This document shows positions 12,203 to 23,895 of a DNA stretch of 64,000 nt, one piece after another. The notes beneath the pieces were generated by a model. That model did not search any database, was not told the DNA's origin, and worked only from the letters and a program-made list of their open reading frames with translations. Each line of letters opens with the position of its first letter. The first letter of the stretch is position 1. Source of the stretch: Daldinia sp. FL1419 (taxonomy: Eukaryota; Ascomycota; Sordariomycetes; Xylariales; Hypoxylaceae). The translations under genes were made by a program, and so were the position numbers. The stretch covers positions 310,001 to 374,000 of the forward strand of contig MU623341.1 in assembly GCA_025201765.1 (NCBI GenBank). The letters run 5' to 3'.

Positions 12203-13972
12203 AATGGAGGTTGTATGCGCCCAATGCGCTTCCTGGTTAGGGGCTGTTATTGAAGGGTTGTCGTGTTGGCGACTTTAATGATAATGTTGGGAGTCAGGTC
12301 TTATTCGCGGGGCAAAAACGAGCACGAAGGTGGGCAAAGGGCGAGAGGGCGAGAAGGAAAGCGAGGGGTAACTAAGACGACCTATAATTTTGGATTTCTT
12401 TGTAGTAGAATTTCCCTCGATCGTGGGATTCGTGAATTTACTGTGATTGATTCAGCGGTAAGATAATTAGTGTTTGGATTACAAATTGATTTTTGGACAA
12501 GTTCTTTTTAGAGAATTTAGAGCGGAGATGTTGGTAACACTAGATTACCTAAGTTGAGAACTTTCACAGGTTGAGGTCGAGGCTTTCAGGGTTCTAGAGG
12601 CTGCTTGGTTGGTAGGCGCTTATGCGCTTGTGACGAAATGTTTCTCTACGCAAAGACTGTTATAATTAAGTCAGAGGAGGGGGAAACCGACCCCCTGTCA
12701 GAAAGGACCAATCATAATCTAAGAAATAACCAGGTATCCACTCTTTTTATCCCAATTCGATGTATCTTTCTTATTCTTCTTTTGGAATCTTTCCTTATTT
12801 TTCAACCAATTAAAAATCTCTATTCTCAAAATGACCCTTCTAATTGGCTATAATCCAAATTAAGCTCAAAAGCTTAAACCAGAATTGGTTCGGGTAAAGT
12901 CCGGGGGACGGAAAAAGGTTAATCCAGATGCAAATCATACTTTTATTCGAATTATTACCTTTCATATTATAGAAGGGCTAGATAAAAGACTAAGCCCGTT
13001 TGGGATTAGTAGTGATGGTTTATTGGCTGGTTTTGAGGAGCTATGCTCAGAATGGCAACCAAAAATTTTCGAACCAATCATATGCTTAATAATTTATCTC
13101 TTTTTTTCTAATGTACCTCTGTTAAACCCAAATGGGTAATAAATGGTCTGTGCCAAACAGGGGGTCGGTTTCTAAGGGGGGTCGGTTTCCCCCTCCTCTG
13201 ACTTATGTAAGATCCGATTGCGGCACTAAGTATTTCGTACTGCAACCTTAGAACTTGACCCACCCACATATCCTTGTAGCTGGTCGTAATTTCTAAGGGC
13301 TGATTGGAAGGAAACTAGAGGCCGAATTTGAACATAGACGGCTGTGTCATCCCTCTAAACTTCACTTCGTTTGGCAAATTAGGATAACTTGAGGCCGTGT
13401 AGACTATGATGAGATACTAATGAACTACTCCTAATTAAATGAACAAACAAGAATGCAGGTAGGTAAGTTTCGTTGAAGCAAACTATCTACCTAGGAGGCA
13501 GTCAATACGATACAAAGAACAACATTGTCGAAAGGAGTATACCTAGGTAGGTAAGTACCTAGGTTAGGTACTGACATTCCAAAGGTATATCTGTATCCCC
13601 ACTATTTAATGTTGCTTGGGTGCACATGTTGAATGGAGATACAGGAAAAGTTCTAGCTATGGGATAAGAAAGAAGGAAACTGCCTGAGGTCCATTCCTTA
13701 CCTAGATAAAGATTATCTCAGGAGTAAGGAAGCACATACGTTAGGTACCTAGGTACCTATTACATTCAAGTTGCAATTGCCAAAATAAAAAAACAGCGAA
13801 ACCTTTTATTCTTTTCTCTCGCACACTTCTAAATTCAACCTACAGTTTCCTACGCATAATTTCTTAATTCGTCACAAATGGTCGTCGTGATTTGACCCGC
13901 ACTTCTCCCTTCGAAAACCCGGCTTGGCCGGATGCAGCATTGTACCCAACCTATTCAAGCCATCTGAACAGG
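12203..13972. other. Dre2 / F-box pseudogene intergenic region
   Basis: This holds the Dre2 upstream region (12203 onward), then the MITE at 12669-13203, then a cluster of TACCTAGGTA-type motifs between about 13450 and 13760 upstream of the F-box pseudogene. No further gene was seen; the small frames in 12605-13139 lie mostly inside the MITE. Confidence 0.5.
12669..13203. mobile_element. 535-bp MITE with perfect 27-bp TIRs and TA duplication
   Basis: Two perfect 27-bp inverted repeats, 12669-12695 and 13177-13203, both begin AGTCAGAGGAGGGGG from the outside. They are flanked by TA on each side (12667-12668 and 13204-13205), the target duplication made by Tc1/mariner-type transposases. The interior is AT-rich and has no recognisable transposase, so this is a non-autonomous element. 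The right end contains a second, inner copy of the terminal GAAACCGACCCCC motif (about 13160-13172), so part of the terminus is duplicated in tandem. Perfect TIR identity and lack of decay suggest recent insertion. It lies about 470 bp upstream of the Dre2 start. Confidence 0.85.
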
Positions 13973-15545
13973 ATGGATGTGGGCGAAGTAAAGATGGATT
14001 TTACAACACTTCCGATCGAGCTTCGATTATCAATCTTAGAGATAATGGCTGATTCTTCGACGGAGAATACATCGTAATATGCTACCGTCTCTCGAGAGTG
14101 GTAGTCCATCTTCGAGAAAAAAATACTTCGAATGGATTCCCCTATGACCGCAGTGCCTAGGAAGCTTCCCAGAGATTGTCCAGGGACCAAGGAGAAAGCT
14201 TATCAAGCATATCTGGCTAAGAGCGGAGCTTGACTATTCGGAGGATGATTGGGAGGGTGACGAAATCCGATCTAACCCTTACCTGGCTGAAGAAGCCAAC
14301 TTCTATAATTTGATCCGGAAGCTTTTTCAGATACTCAGCACTTGGAAAAGGCCTCATGGCTTGTATTGGGAAGAACTAACACTTGAGCTATCCGTATGGA
14401 CTGGGAGTGACTATCAGAGTAGATTCAGCCCTCGAGGATTTATGCATGATCCTTACGTGGAACCTGTTCAGGAGTTTGAATTTTCTCCTGATGAATCCAA
14501 TAGCATCTCTCAACCGAGTCGTGCTCGTATATATCTTCTATCGCCTTCGTTACGCTTTGGTGATGCTTTGACAACGTTGATGGTAAATATGACAACCGAA
14601 GATATGGCTAAAGTCGACGTAATTACCACAGTTGTTCTTCGTCGATAGTATAATCGCCACATATCATCTGGTTTCCTTGTCCAAGTCTTCGGAAGCCTGA
14701 CTGGATTAGAACGAATTATTTTCGAGCCACATAAAAGAATGGATAATCACCCTAACATCCATTATAGACGTAAGTTAGCATTTCTTAGTAACTTCGCATA
14801 ATAAATGTACTTCGTCGTAAAGTCGCAAGTCTAACTTGAGTCGCATAGGCTATTGGCTCGTCTTCGACGATAGCCTCCCGCAGACACTTAAGCAACTGAC
14901 CATCTTTGAGGAGCCTTTTTACCGCTTCACCATCTATTTGGCTGGAATTCCCCTGTACACCAATGATGGTCCTGATATTGCTAGGGCCTTGTTTGAGCAT
15001 AGCCGAAACCTCGAGCACTTGTCGGCGTCCTTTTGGTTAGATGCCAAGGACTTCTTCCAACCCTTCTGGCCACCAACCCTAGCTTCTACAAGCCAAAGTT
15101 GGGATAAACTGAAGACCATGGCCCTAACATCAAAACTTCTATGTCATCGTCGACCGTCGGAAGAGGTTAACGATCTACTCTATGCTGCAGGTATGGCCGC
15201 TATAAATATGCCTGTCCTCCCAGTAATGGAATTATGATATGGAGAATGGACGGATCACGGCTGTTTCTTCCGTCATTATAACAATGGAAGGGCTAGTACT
15301 ATCACGTGGAGAGGTACTTGGGAACTTGAACTAGAGCCAAGAGTTATCCAGTGCTGGGCTGAGACAGTGCGCAAGAATACTCACTATCTTGACGTTGGAG
15401 TTCGGGATATGGAATTACCATTGGATGATAGGTACCAGCCTTTCCTGCATCTGTCCTTCGCCATCTTAAGTTGAAGGATAAAATTGTACATCCCGTAACA
15501 TATCGCCAGCTTCAAATTCTAGGGGATCCAAAAAGATTTAAGTAG
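13973..15545 (+). pseudogene. F-box family pseudogene with stops and frameshifts
   Basis: The frame opens at 13973 and reads an F-box-like LPIELRLSILEIMAD. It continues through segments such as YATVSREW, LIKHIWLRAELDYSEDDW, LYWEELTLELSVW and FWLDAKDFFQPFWPP, and ends near YRQLQILGDPKRFK before a TAG at 15543-15545. This is the layout of a large fungal F-box family of roughly 500 aa. F-box proteins are normally SCF ubiquitin-ligase adaptors. The copy is dead: TAA at 14075, TAG at 14102, a frameshift near 14150, TAG at 14646, a disrupted stretch at about 14770-14835, TGA at 15235 and a frameshift near 15435. Several stops look like single transitions (CAG to TAG, TGG to TGA). Family assignment rests on my recognition of the pattern, not a search. 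Confidence 0.75.
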
Positions 15546-18192
15546 ATGGTCTGGATGGTTTGCTAGAAAAGTGATGATCTTCCTTCGCCTGGCTGTCTTT
15601 GCGAGGCAGTCGAGGGTTTCCTAGACACCCTTTAATACAGACTGGCTGTAACTATGAATTGCTTGGTTGGTGTTACCTTCCTCTTCCGTGATATGTCTAT
15701 CTACTTTCTACCTTATGTGATACATGGGGTATAATGGATCGCCGATCAGAAAATGTGCTTTGTCAAGTAATTTAACGACATGGAAATAGGATAAGAGAGA
15801 GCCTCCCAGAAATGATAATAATTAGGCCTAGATATTTTCCTTATCAACTTGGCAGATTGTAGACGAACAACTGCGAATGTCCTTGGGCCGGTAAGATATC
15901 ACAACTATGCGCTATTTGTCCTTGGAGCCGTCACTGCTGACTACGCCAAAGGTTACCTATGGGGGCAGGACTGATTGGGTCGGGGGACTTGGATATACAT
16001 ATAGGTGCACACGTAACGCACATAACGCCAACTGGAGGCGCGGATAAGATAGCCGCGAATGAGGGAATACATTAGAATACATAAATGTGGATTTCCCCGC
16101 GTTATTACGCAGCGGCTCATCATCGCTTGGGACAAAGAAGGGAGGGAAGGTTACGCAGGGTACCTGGTAAGTGCGGAATACATTAGGGGATGTACAGTTA
16201 TTGTGGAAATACCTGGGGTAATAAGTGGAGACGTTTACAATTCCGTTTTTCTGCGCGTGTGACATAAACCTGCGTGTGGTCCTTTTCGTTGTCTCATTCC
16301 GTCCAGGGCTGGAACTCTGTTCTTTGTTGCATGTCGTTGCCTATACTACGATATTTGGGTAGGTGGTAGGTATGGCTACGTGCCTGAGGCTGAACATACC
16401 AGAGTTGGAAGGACGTATGAATGATAAATAAAACGTTGCCCCAGCAAAATAGAAAGGGATGCAATGGTATGATGTAATGGGGTATGGTATTGCGAAATTG
16501 AGCCGGTCGTGTTTTCTCGGATTAGGGGGGGAAAGATTTCTGGCCAGCTTCGGGTTGGGCACTCGTACGTAGGAGCATAGGTAGTGTTTTTAGGGGCCGG
16601 ATTGAGCGGGTAAATTCTCGAGATTTCGAGATCGACAAAGCACCCGAGACTTTTAGGATAATTGCGAAGATTACGAAGATTACATACTCTGTTTATGTTT
16701 CAACTTACCTAATTCTAGCGGCCGATTACGTTCTCACTGGGTCCGGTTTGCTTCTCGACTCTTACACTACTTGCACTAGGTACTTACACTACAATAGGTT
16801 GTCTAGACTATGTGGCACCTAAGACGTGATTTCTTAGAAGAACTAATGAAGTATAGGAGGTGCTGCCATGATCCTGCAAGCTGCAAAGCAGCGTCAGGGA
16901 TGGCCCTTGTCTACCACCCCGCCATATTATTCGGTAATCGTTCCCGGTCTCTGAGCTAATTGAAAGGTTAATGGTATCACGCCGCTGTTGGGGTTTTGAG
17001 TTTGGGTACGGAAAGGGTTATGGAATAATTAGCTAATCCGAAAAATGATATTACCAGTATTAAACTGATAAGGTGCTACCTACATAGTGATAGCGTTGGT
17101 GGTAGTAGACTCCTGTTTGGGGAGAGAGAGAAGAAGATTCTTGAAGATTCGCTAAGACGCTGAGACGCTGAGACGGTTTAATTGCCGTTCTGTTTCGTTC
17201 TTTCTACGGCGAAAGCCGCGAGGGGCACTTGTTGCTTTTCCGTCCTTTAATGGTTGACTTTAATGGAATTGGCCAATAGGATTATTAGCTCATAGCACCA
17301 CGGACACCGCAGCCACCTCAGTACCACTAAACCACTAAAAAAATATATAGTTTAAAGCGTTTAAAGCACCTTAAAGCTTGCGTCAAACGGTCACGCGACT
17401 GGTCCATTTTCTTAATTGCCCCATCGAAAGATCAGCTCACCCTAGTCACAATTGGGTCTTGGTCTTTCGTAACGGGTGAAGGTCGTTCGAGAACTCGCGT
17501 GCCTCCCTTGTAATCTTGCAACAGCTATTGCTAATTCCCACCCTTAACACGGCTCATACCATATTATCAACTTTGGTCGAATTATGGCATGCTTTGTGGT
17601 CTCCAGTAACCTAATTAGTTAGCCACGTATCAGGAAAGATATGGTCAATTTCTGACTCGATTCGAGGGGCACAGACCCTGCCGCTGTTTTATCCATTGAG
17701 CTTCTCCTATTGTCTCCAACGGGAAGTACATACGATACATCTCTACTTGCATCTCTACTTACATCCAAGTATCCCGTCTACATTCGATACAAATACATAT
17801 ATACCTCCCCCTTCTTCCTCCTCCTCTTCGATCTTCCTACATATAGACCACCTTTGGCCAAAGATATATTGATTGCAACCCAATTTCTCCTTGAAAACTC
17901 ATTTACCTATCATAAACCACCCCACCATCAAGATCCAAAGTCTATCCACTCTTCTTTGATCTTCACCAAGCTGTACTACTACCACTAGGCTTCAGATCGG
18001 ACAACCTTGATTTGATCTTCGCTCTCCTCATCTCTTCAGACCTTCCTCCTCCATTACATCCCACTTTCATCTTCTCTCTTCTACTTTTCCTCCTATTTCT
18101 GTGAACTATCTCGGGCTCTATCTATCAACGTCCATCTATACTTGTTAGCTTGTCCGGATATATCTTGTAATCCTTTCTAATCTTCCATCAAA
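15546..18192. other. Intergenic region and pyrimidine-rich leader of the STF2 gene
   Basis: Nothing coding was recognised between the F-box pseudogene and the STF2-like gene. From about 17700 to 18193 the plus strand is markedly rich in C and T, as is usual for promoters and 5' UTRs of highly expressed fungal genes. This segment is taken as promoter plus leader of the gene starting at 18193. A GACGCTGA tandem duplication lies near 17155-17175. Confidence 0.5.
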
Positions 18193-18856
18193 AGTAAGTT
18201 CGACTCAGCTTACATCTCTTGTTATCTTTAATCCCCGCATGAACCTTGTGTGACGTGCTCTCTTCAGTTGATATGTGTATCGAATGGGAACACATCAACG
18301 ATATATCTGAGAGCAACAAGAACATTCGTCGTTATGAACCGCCTACTGACATAGGTCTTCGTTCTAGTGACTCGATCTCACAAGTTCAACGACAAGGACC
18401 ATGCTGGCCTTGCTGAGGGGACGGTTCTCCCTCATGACAACCTCCCCAAGTTCTTTGCCAAACACGGCTTCGACGGCGTCGACCCGAAGAAGACCAAGAA
18501 GAACGGCGGAGGCAAGGGTAACTGGTAAGCTCAACCTCCCCACACATCGTCGCTGTCATTAGCTACTAGGTATGGCATCGAAATCATTTATACAATTATA
18601 TTAACTGGTTGGTTACAGGGGACCAGCAGGCGCAGAAGTCGTTGACGAGGATTTCAACTTCGTGAATGCTCGTCGTCGTTCCAACAGTAGTGGCTTCTCC
18701 ACTCATCTCAGGGATTTAAAGACCAAGTTTGAGATCAACGAACCCGAACCTGTCTTCGAGGAGAGCCTCCACGGCCCTGAGGCTGAGGGCGAGAATGCCC
18801 TTAGTAAAACCGAGACTTCCTCTAGCGCAGGAAGTTCATCAGACGAGCAGAAGTAA
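18193..18856 (+). CDS. stf2: STF2-like hydrophilin / stress protein, start codon split by intron
   Basis: Exons: the single base A at 18193, then 18368-18524 and 18619-18856, giving 131 aa starting MTRSHKF. The frame has no in-frame ATG upstream without an intervening stop. A strong donor GTAAGT at 18194 and an acceptor TTCTAG at 18362-18367, with a CTGAC branch site 20 bases before it, join A to TG and create the ATG. The protein is hydrophilic: a basic centre with GGGKGNWG, then an acidic Ser-rich tail ending SSDEQK. Yeast Stf2 also starts MTR and carries a GSGKGNWG core. It was described as an ATP-synthase inhibitor stabilising factor and later as a desiccation-tolerance hydrophilin. The second intron is 18525-18618. 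Function beyond stress protection is not certain. Confidence 0.85.
18194..18367 (+). other. Intron interrupting the STF2 start codon
   Basis: A 174-base intron, GTAAGT to TTCTAG, sits between the A and the TG of the start codon. The branch site CTGAC is at about 18346-18350. The three ATGs inside it (18239, 18273, 18334) cannot reach the conserved frame: one is followed by TGA after four codons, one is in another frame, and the last meets TAG at 18352. Confidence 0.75.
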
Positions 18857-19502
18857 AAAATATCTTCGGCCATTTATAAGTGAAAGAGGGGTCCCGTCGG
18901 GACAGACTCTCTATCCACTACAAACATCCCTCTTAATTGCTACCATTATGTGTAACTATGACGAAACTACCATGAAGGATATTTCATGAAACCCATCTTG
19001 CTGTGAAGCTGGATGGAACTCGGGACGGGAATTTTTTGGGGAAGGGGGCGTTATTATGAGACATGAATACGTCTCCTTCCGTGTCAGCAACCTTATGTAC
19101 CGGGGACAAGATTCGGCGGGCGGCGCAACTCTGCTATGATGGCGATATTGATGAAAGAAAATTAACACTAATGTATTATTATCACGTGTCGACATTAGTT
19201 CTATGAGGAACTAGACTATATATCAATGTACCAACAAATCTCTGTTCTGATATTCTTTTGCTCGGTATTCGCTTTACTGTGCGACTAGTCTTGGGTGGTT
19301 AATGAGTTTGCATTGACTATTCATCGCGTTAAAATGAAATTTTATCATTTGATTAGTTTCTCCAATGCTACCGAGTGTAGAGGAGATGCGATGTTGGGAT
19401 AGCTCGGGCTACCCAGATCATCTAAACTCTGACGTGTTGCTCACTCTACGCTTCCACCGGGTTCTTCTTATCGGGTAAAACGCTTATAGTCTCTCCTCCC
19501 TG
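18857..19502. other. Convergent 3' region between STF2 and FMT
   Basis: The two flanking genes converge here, so the stretch holds both 3' UTRs. No gene or repeat was recognised. Confidence 0.5.
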
Positions 19503-21269
19503 TTACTCCTGTGGTTTTTCATCGGCTAACTCCACCAACAGGCGGAAATTCTTCAAGGCTTGCGGCGGCTTCTTCGCCTGCTCGCCCTCGACCTTTATCG
19601 TCTCGATTGGGTAAGGGCCCAAGTAACAGACATCTTGCTTCTTACCCTCAGGGAACCATAGCACGAGATACGTTTTCTTGGTATCTTTACCGCTCTCACT
19701 GTTCCCAACCTCGTCTTCCTCAAGTGGTATCAGATATGGGATGCTACCTTTACTACTCTCGGCGTCGTCTTTCTCGGACGGCGCAAGATATGGTTTACTG
19801 GAACTAATTCCTGCATCTTTAGCGTACAAGGCTGCGTCGCGGGCTAGACCAGCTTTCTGGTCATCGTTTAGACTGGGCGCAGAGCTAGAGTCCGCGTTTG
19901 TAGGGAGGGCCACGGTAAGTCTTATATTCCTAAACTCTTGGCCCTTTCGTACGGCATACGTATGGGCAATCTGCTCGATGATAACGCGCTTCCGCACGCC
20001 CTTCCGGTCGCGCGAATAAAACCATACCGAGCCTAGCGCCCGGTACTGGCGCCATATCTGCGATGCAGCATTGGCTCGGAGCTGGCTGTCTCGGCTGGTG
20101 ATTTTGGGCGCCAAGGGGGGGTTTTCCCCTACTTCCTTGAGTGGTGCTACTATATCATCAGGTACCTATTTGCTGTATTTCTCGAGGCTTGGTTTGGTAC
20201 TCACCTGCTGCCCTCAGTGGCGGGACGTGCACCCCGGCTCTCAATTGACTTACTAGGAACTCCGCAGCTAGGGGCGTCACGCGCGCGAGGAGATCTGCGT
20301 AGCGGTCATTTTCCGAAATCTCCAACCGGCGCGTGCGCGCGAGGACTAAGCCGTGGTCGAAGGCTCGGTCGTCGAGGGTCTGGAGGCTGATGCCGAATTC
20401 TTGATGACCAGCGAGAATGGCGCGCTGTAGGGGCGCGGACCCGCGTAGAATTGGTAGGTAGGATGGGTGGACGTTTAATCCACCGTATTTTGCTGCTTTT
20501 AGGAGACGCCGGGGCACGAAGAGTCCGAAGGATACGGCGATTATGAGATTAATACCAGGGGGCATCTAAGTGTGTTAGCGAGGACGTGCACCGTGCGTGT
20601 AGACGATCAGAAGAAGTTAAGTATATATACGAAAATATAAAAACTCACATCCCACCCTGTAAAGGTATCCCTTTCGTGGATTAGAAGGCCTAACTTTGTA
20701 GCTAAATCCCTGATCGGTGCTATGAGATTTCTTAGTTAGTATGTATACCCTACCTAGGTAGGTATATAATATATTCTTGCTTTGATATATCATCCCCCTA
20801 AATAGGTGTGAGAAAGGAAGTATATGAACTCACGATGCTGAATAATTTTGTTTCCCCTTCCCGTAGGCTTGCCCGGCCGGACCACAACATCGATGGACTG
20901 GATCAGCGCTGGGTTGCGGAGATGCTCCTCGTGCAACGCCTCGAGCGAAGCACAACTGAATTCATCGGAGCCGCAGAAAAGGATACGCAGTGGGTCTGAT
21001 ACCTTGGTCTTTGCCTTATTTGCTTCTTTTGGCGTCATAGGAATAAAGCTGTCATTGACGTGTGCGAGGATGTTGTTGCTGTACCACCGCACCTGTCTGT
21101 GACCGTGGCACATCCTTGATAGTGGAATTGATCCTCGCACCGCACGTTCGGTGACGTGAATGCTCCTAGGTGGTAAAATGAGAGTGCTCATCTCCCGTGT
21201 CTTCGGCAACTCATGCCGTAGTTTAGATCGAATAGGCGCCGTAACAACATACCGCAGCAGTGGCCGCAT
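19503..21269 (-). CDS. fmt1: Methionyl-tRNA formyltransferase, mitochondrial
   Basis: Four exons on the minus strand: 21269-20834, 20719-20649, 20565-20205, 20149-19503, giving 504 aa. The enzyme formylates initiator Met-tRNA for mitochondrial translation. The start is the first in-frame ATG; the frame is open further upstream only from a GTG. Residues 1-50 are basic and poor in acidic residues, as in a mitochondrial presequence. The N-terminal formyltransferase domain shows RILFCGSDEFS, then DVVVRPGKPTGRG, then GLNVHPSYLPILRGSAPLQRAI, the fungal form of the conserved SLLP loop. The C-terminal domain follows from about residue 290 and contains a low-complexity acidic/Ser insertion (about residues 390-440) absent from bacterial enzymes. 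Donors are GTGAGT in all three introns. Phases match at every junction. Confidence 0.9.
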
Positions 21270-22502
21270 TTCAAGATTCTTGGCTGCCGTACCTTTCCAA
21301 TGCACCTTTTGGCTGGGATCTAGTAAGTATAATAGAGACGGATAATAGGTGCACTACTAATATATTTGACTCGATACGCTCGTGGGACTTAGAAGCTACG
21401 GTTTAGAGGTGAGTTATGAGATACGAGTAGATCTTGGATGCAATATTTTAGAATAAGAAAACATACGTTTTATATATAATTCATAGATGTCCTAGATAAT
21501 TCAGGTAAAGATATAGGCTCTATTTTATATAATTGAAAACATCGTAAGCGTTTGAGCAGATGTGCTTCGTCGTGTTAGCTTAGGTTGCTTGAATTAGCTG
21601 TTGATTGAATTGATTGAATGAGCTACGAGTTATGAGTTTGAGAAAAGAGCTCGACGATTGACTTACTTGGCATATAACGGTATCTAGGTTACTTTTAATA
21701 ACTTGTACAGTTTTGTACTGTAGGTAACTAGGTACTTACTTGGAACAGCTTTCAGATTATAAAAACAAAGCACATATAAACCTGAAAAATCTGTTATAGA
21801 TTAATAATTTAATTCTAGCTAATAGATATTTGATGTCATATTAATTAGGTACCTAATTATTGATGTTCTTGAGTTATCGTTATATATATCAGGTCCTTGG
21901 GGCTGCTTATTAACATCCCAGGTTTTTAACTTTAGGTTGGCATTTTAGGTAACTATTAATCAATAAGATGTGTGCAGTGCGCCGTTTGACCGACCGTTCA
22001 AAATGATAAGTTTCGTTTATTATTTCAACCAAACCCTTTTTATTTCTTCAAGATGTCAAACACGAATATTACTCATTACCATTGCAATATGTACTCCTTT
22101 TGAACCCAAAGTTGCCGCCCTAATCTACCAACTAAAGGGGTATCCAGAATAATAACATAATTCCTTATTTTTTCCCTTATTTTCCTTACCATAAGCGCCC
22201 CTAGACCCGTCCCTAATCCTTCATCGCGCCATTCCCATTGAATGGTGGATAAATATACCAGATATACTCCCTAAAAATAATTAACAGTGCGAGATATGAG
22301 TGGCAACGGCGCTACGGCCTGGCGTAGATATGTCACACCGCAGACCAGCGTCAAGGCAAGGCGCGGGATCATGGTTCAAGCGCCAGCGGATGAAATTATA
22401 GGGTATCCCTAATCCTAGCCCCAAAGGGAGGAGAGGTCGCGATAAATTCGCGATAAGTCGTCGCATGTGTTTGGTCGAGTAGCACTGGGATTGTCTAGGC
22501 TT
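21270..22502. other. Intergenic region upstream of FMT
   Basis: AT-rich intergenic DNA with no recognisable gene. It contains the FMT upstream region and the 3' flank of the minus-strand receptor gene ending at 22503. Scattered TAGGTACCTA motifs occur near 21720-21860. Confidence 0.5.
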
Positions 22503-23895
22503 TCACACCATTCTTCCATCGTCGGGATGCAGCGCTTGTAGCCCCTGAAGATCAAACTGAGAAAATTCATCGTCCGACCTGGCGCTTGGCGGCGGTGGCA
22601 TTGCGTTCGAGGCAATAACTGGCTCTATGCGATATGAGCCATCTTCCGAGCTATTATTATGGTCTTTCGTATGAGCGGGAACAGGTGGCATTAATGGCAG
22701 ATCACCGGAGAGGCTATTGTGTCTCCAAGTGGGCTGTTCCCTCTCATGCCGAGAACTACGCCAACTACCCGTTGCCTTCCGTGAATTATTATGCAAACTC
22801 GCCGTCGCTCGGTCGGACCAGGATCTGAGTTGCGAAGTGAAGCTGTTGAATAGCGGTCCAAACGTCGCCGCGCAGGCACAGATAAGACCCGTGTTCACCT
22901 CAAGGATGGAGAAGGTGAAACTAAACCCGGACCACCTATCATACTAGTTAGCGATGATTGGGTGTATTATAAGCCGATATATCGCCAACAAGAGCCTCAA
23001 AACTGGAGAAAATTGACTGAGATCAGGGGGTGGATGAAAGAGTCTGATTCATACCAAGGGCGGTCATTGGATAACGAATCGTACGTTGAAAATGCCCAGC
23101 GGATACAAGCTACAGCCCAGGCGCTTTTTTCACGATTAGTGATGTATGGATAATAGGGGCGGATATAGGCGTTCACTTACATAAGACCACAGCTGAGTAC
23201 GAGGCTAAGTCCAATCTTCTGCCTCGTTGTTCGAAACTGTAACCTCCATACCATCACCAGAGGTAATATGCCGATAATCAGGTCACTCGTCATATGGCCC
23301 GCTCCATAAATGATGTTCACCACGACTCTGTTGATACACCATCCTGGCAAGTCGTCGTTCCATTTCTTTGCGATAGGATGGCAGCCGAAAAACTCGGTTA
23401 GGGCGTTGCAGGTCAAGTAGCTGAGTGTATAAAACATGGTGAGGTAGCACGCGATCCTGAATTTCTGATTGATTCCGAATAATTGCAGATACAGCAGAAG
23501 CAACGCGCATTTGAAGCCGGCTAAGCTCGTCACGTAGAATTCCGAGGAGATGCCGATCCAGAGATAGTATTCCGAGTTGAGCTCCGGCGTAAATTGCCAT
23601 ATGTGCAAACCCATACCGTGGTAAGTCGCAACGCCCATGAGTATGGCGTGGACGATGACACTAACCATCGTTGCGGCGACAACATCTATTCCGACTAATA
23701 AGAATTATCCCAATTAAAACGTTGGAGATGAGACCTACAGTCATCGATGGCCCACGGTCGCCTAACTATGTAGATTCTACAATAGAATCTTGCGACCACG
23801 AACATGAAGGTAATGAAAGGCATCACTATCGCCGTCCTCCGTACGTGTATGCCATTCTCGGCGGGAAGTTTCGGCACCACTGCGTTCTCGCTCAT
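22503..23895 (-). CDS. Rhodopsin-like (PTH11-type) 7TM integral membrane protein
   Basis: Four exons on the minus strand: 23895-23739, 23685-23181, 23123-23055, 22935-22503, giving 387 aa. It belongs to the fungal rhodopsin-like/PTH11 family of seven-helix plasma-membrane proteins, putative receptors for surface or nutrient cues. Seen: RPWAIDDYVVAATM (the family's conserved W-DDY segment), a long glycine/aromatic second loop, FGCHPIAKKWN with the loop Cys, GWCINRVVVNIIYGAGHMTSDLIIGILPLVMVWRLQ (helix 5 and the cytoplasmic turn), and LEVNTGLICACAATFGPL as helix 7. The tail of about 130 residues is polar and Pro/Ser-rich. The second and fourth exon boundaries depend on an AAAAAAG and a GATAG acceptor, chosen because only these keep the frame. 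An in-frame ATG 54 bases upstream (23949) is an alternative start; the one chosen has A at -3. Confidence 0.8.

Noticed and set aside
21270..21305. Upstream extension of the FMT first exon
   Set aside because: The extension starts at GTG; the first in-frame ATG at 21269 already gives a basic mitochondrial presequence.
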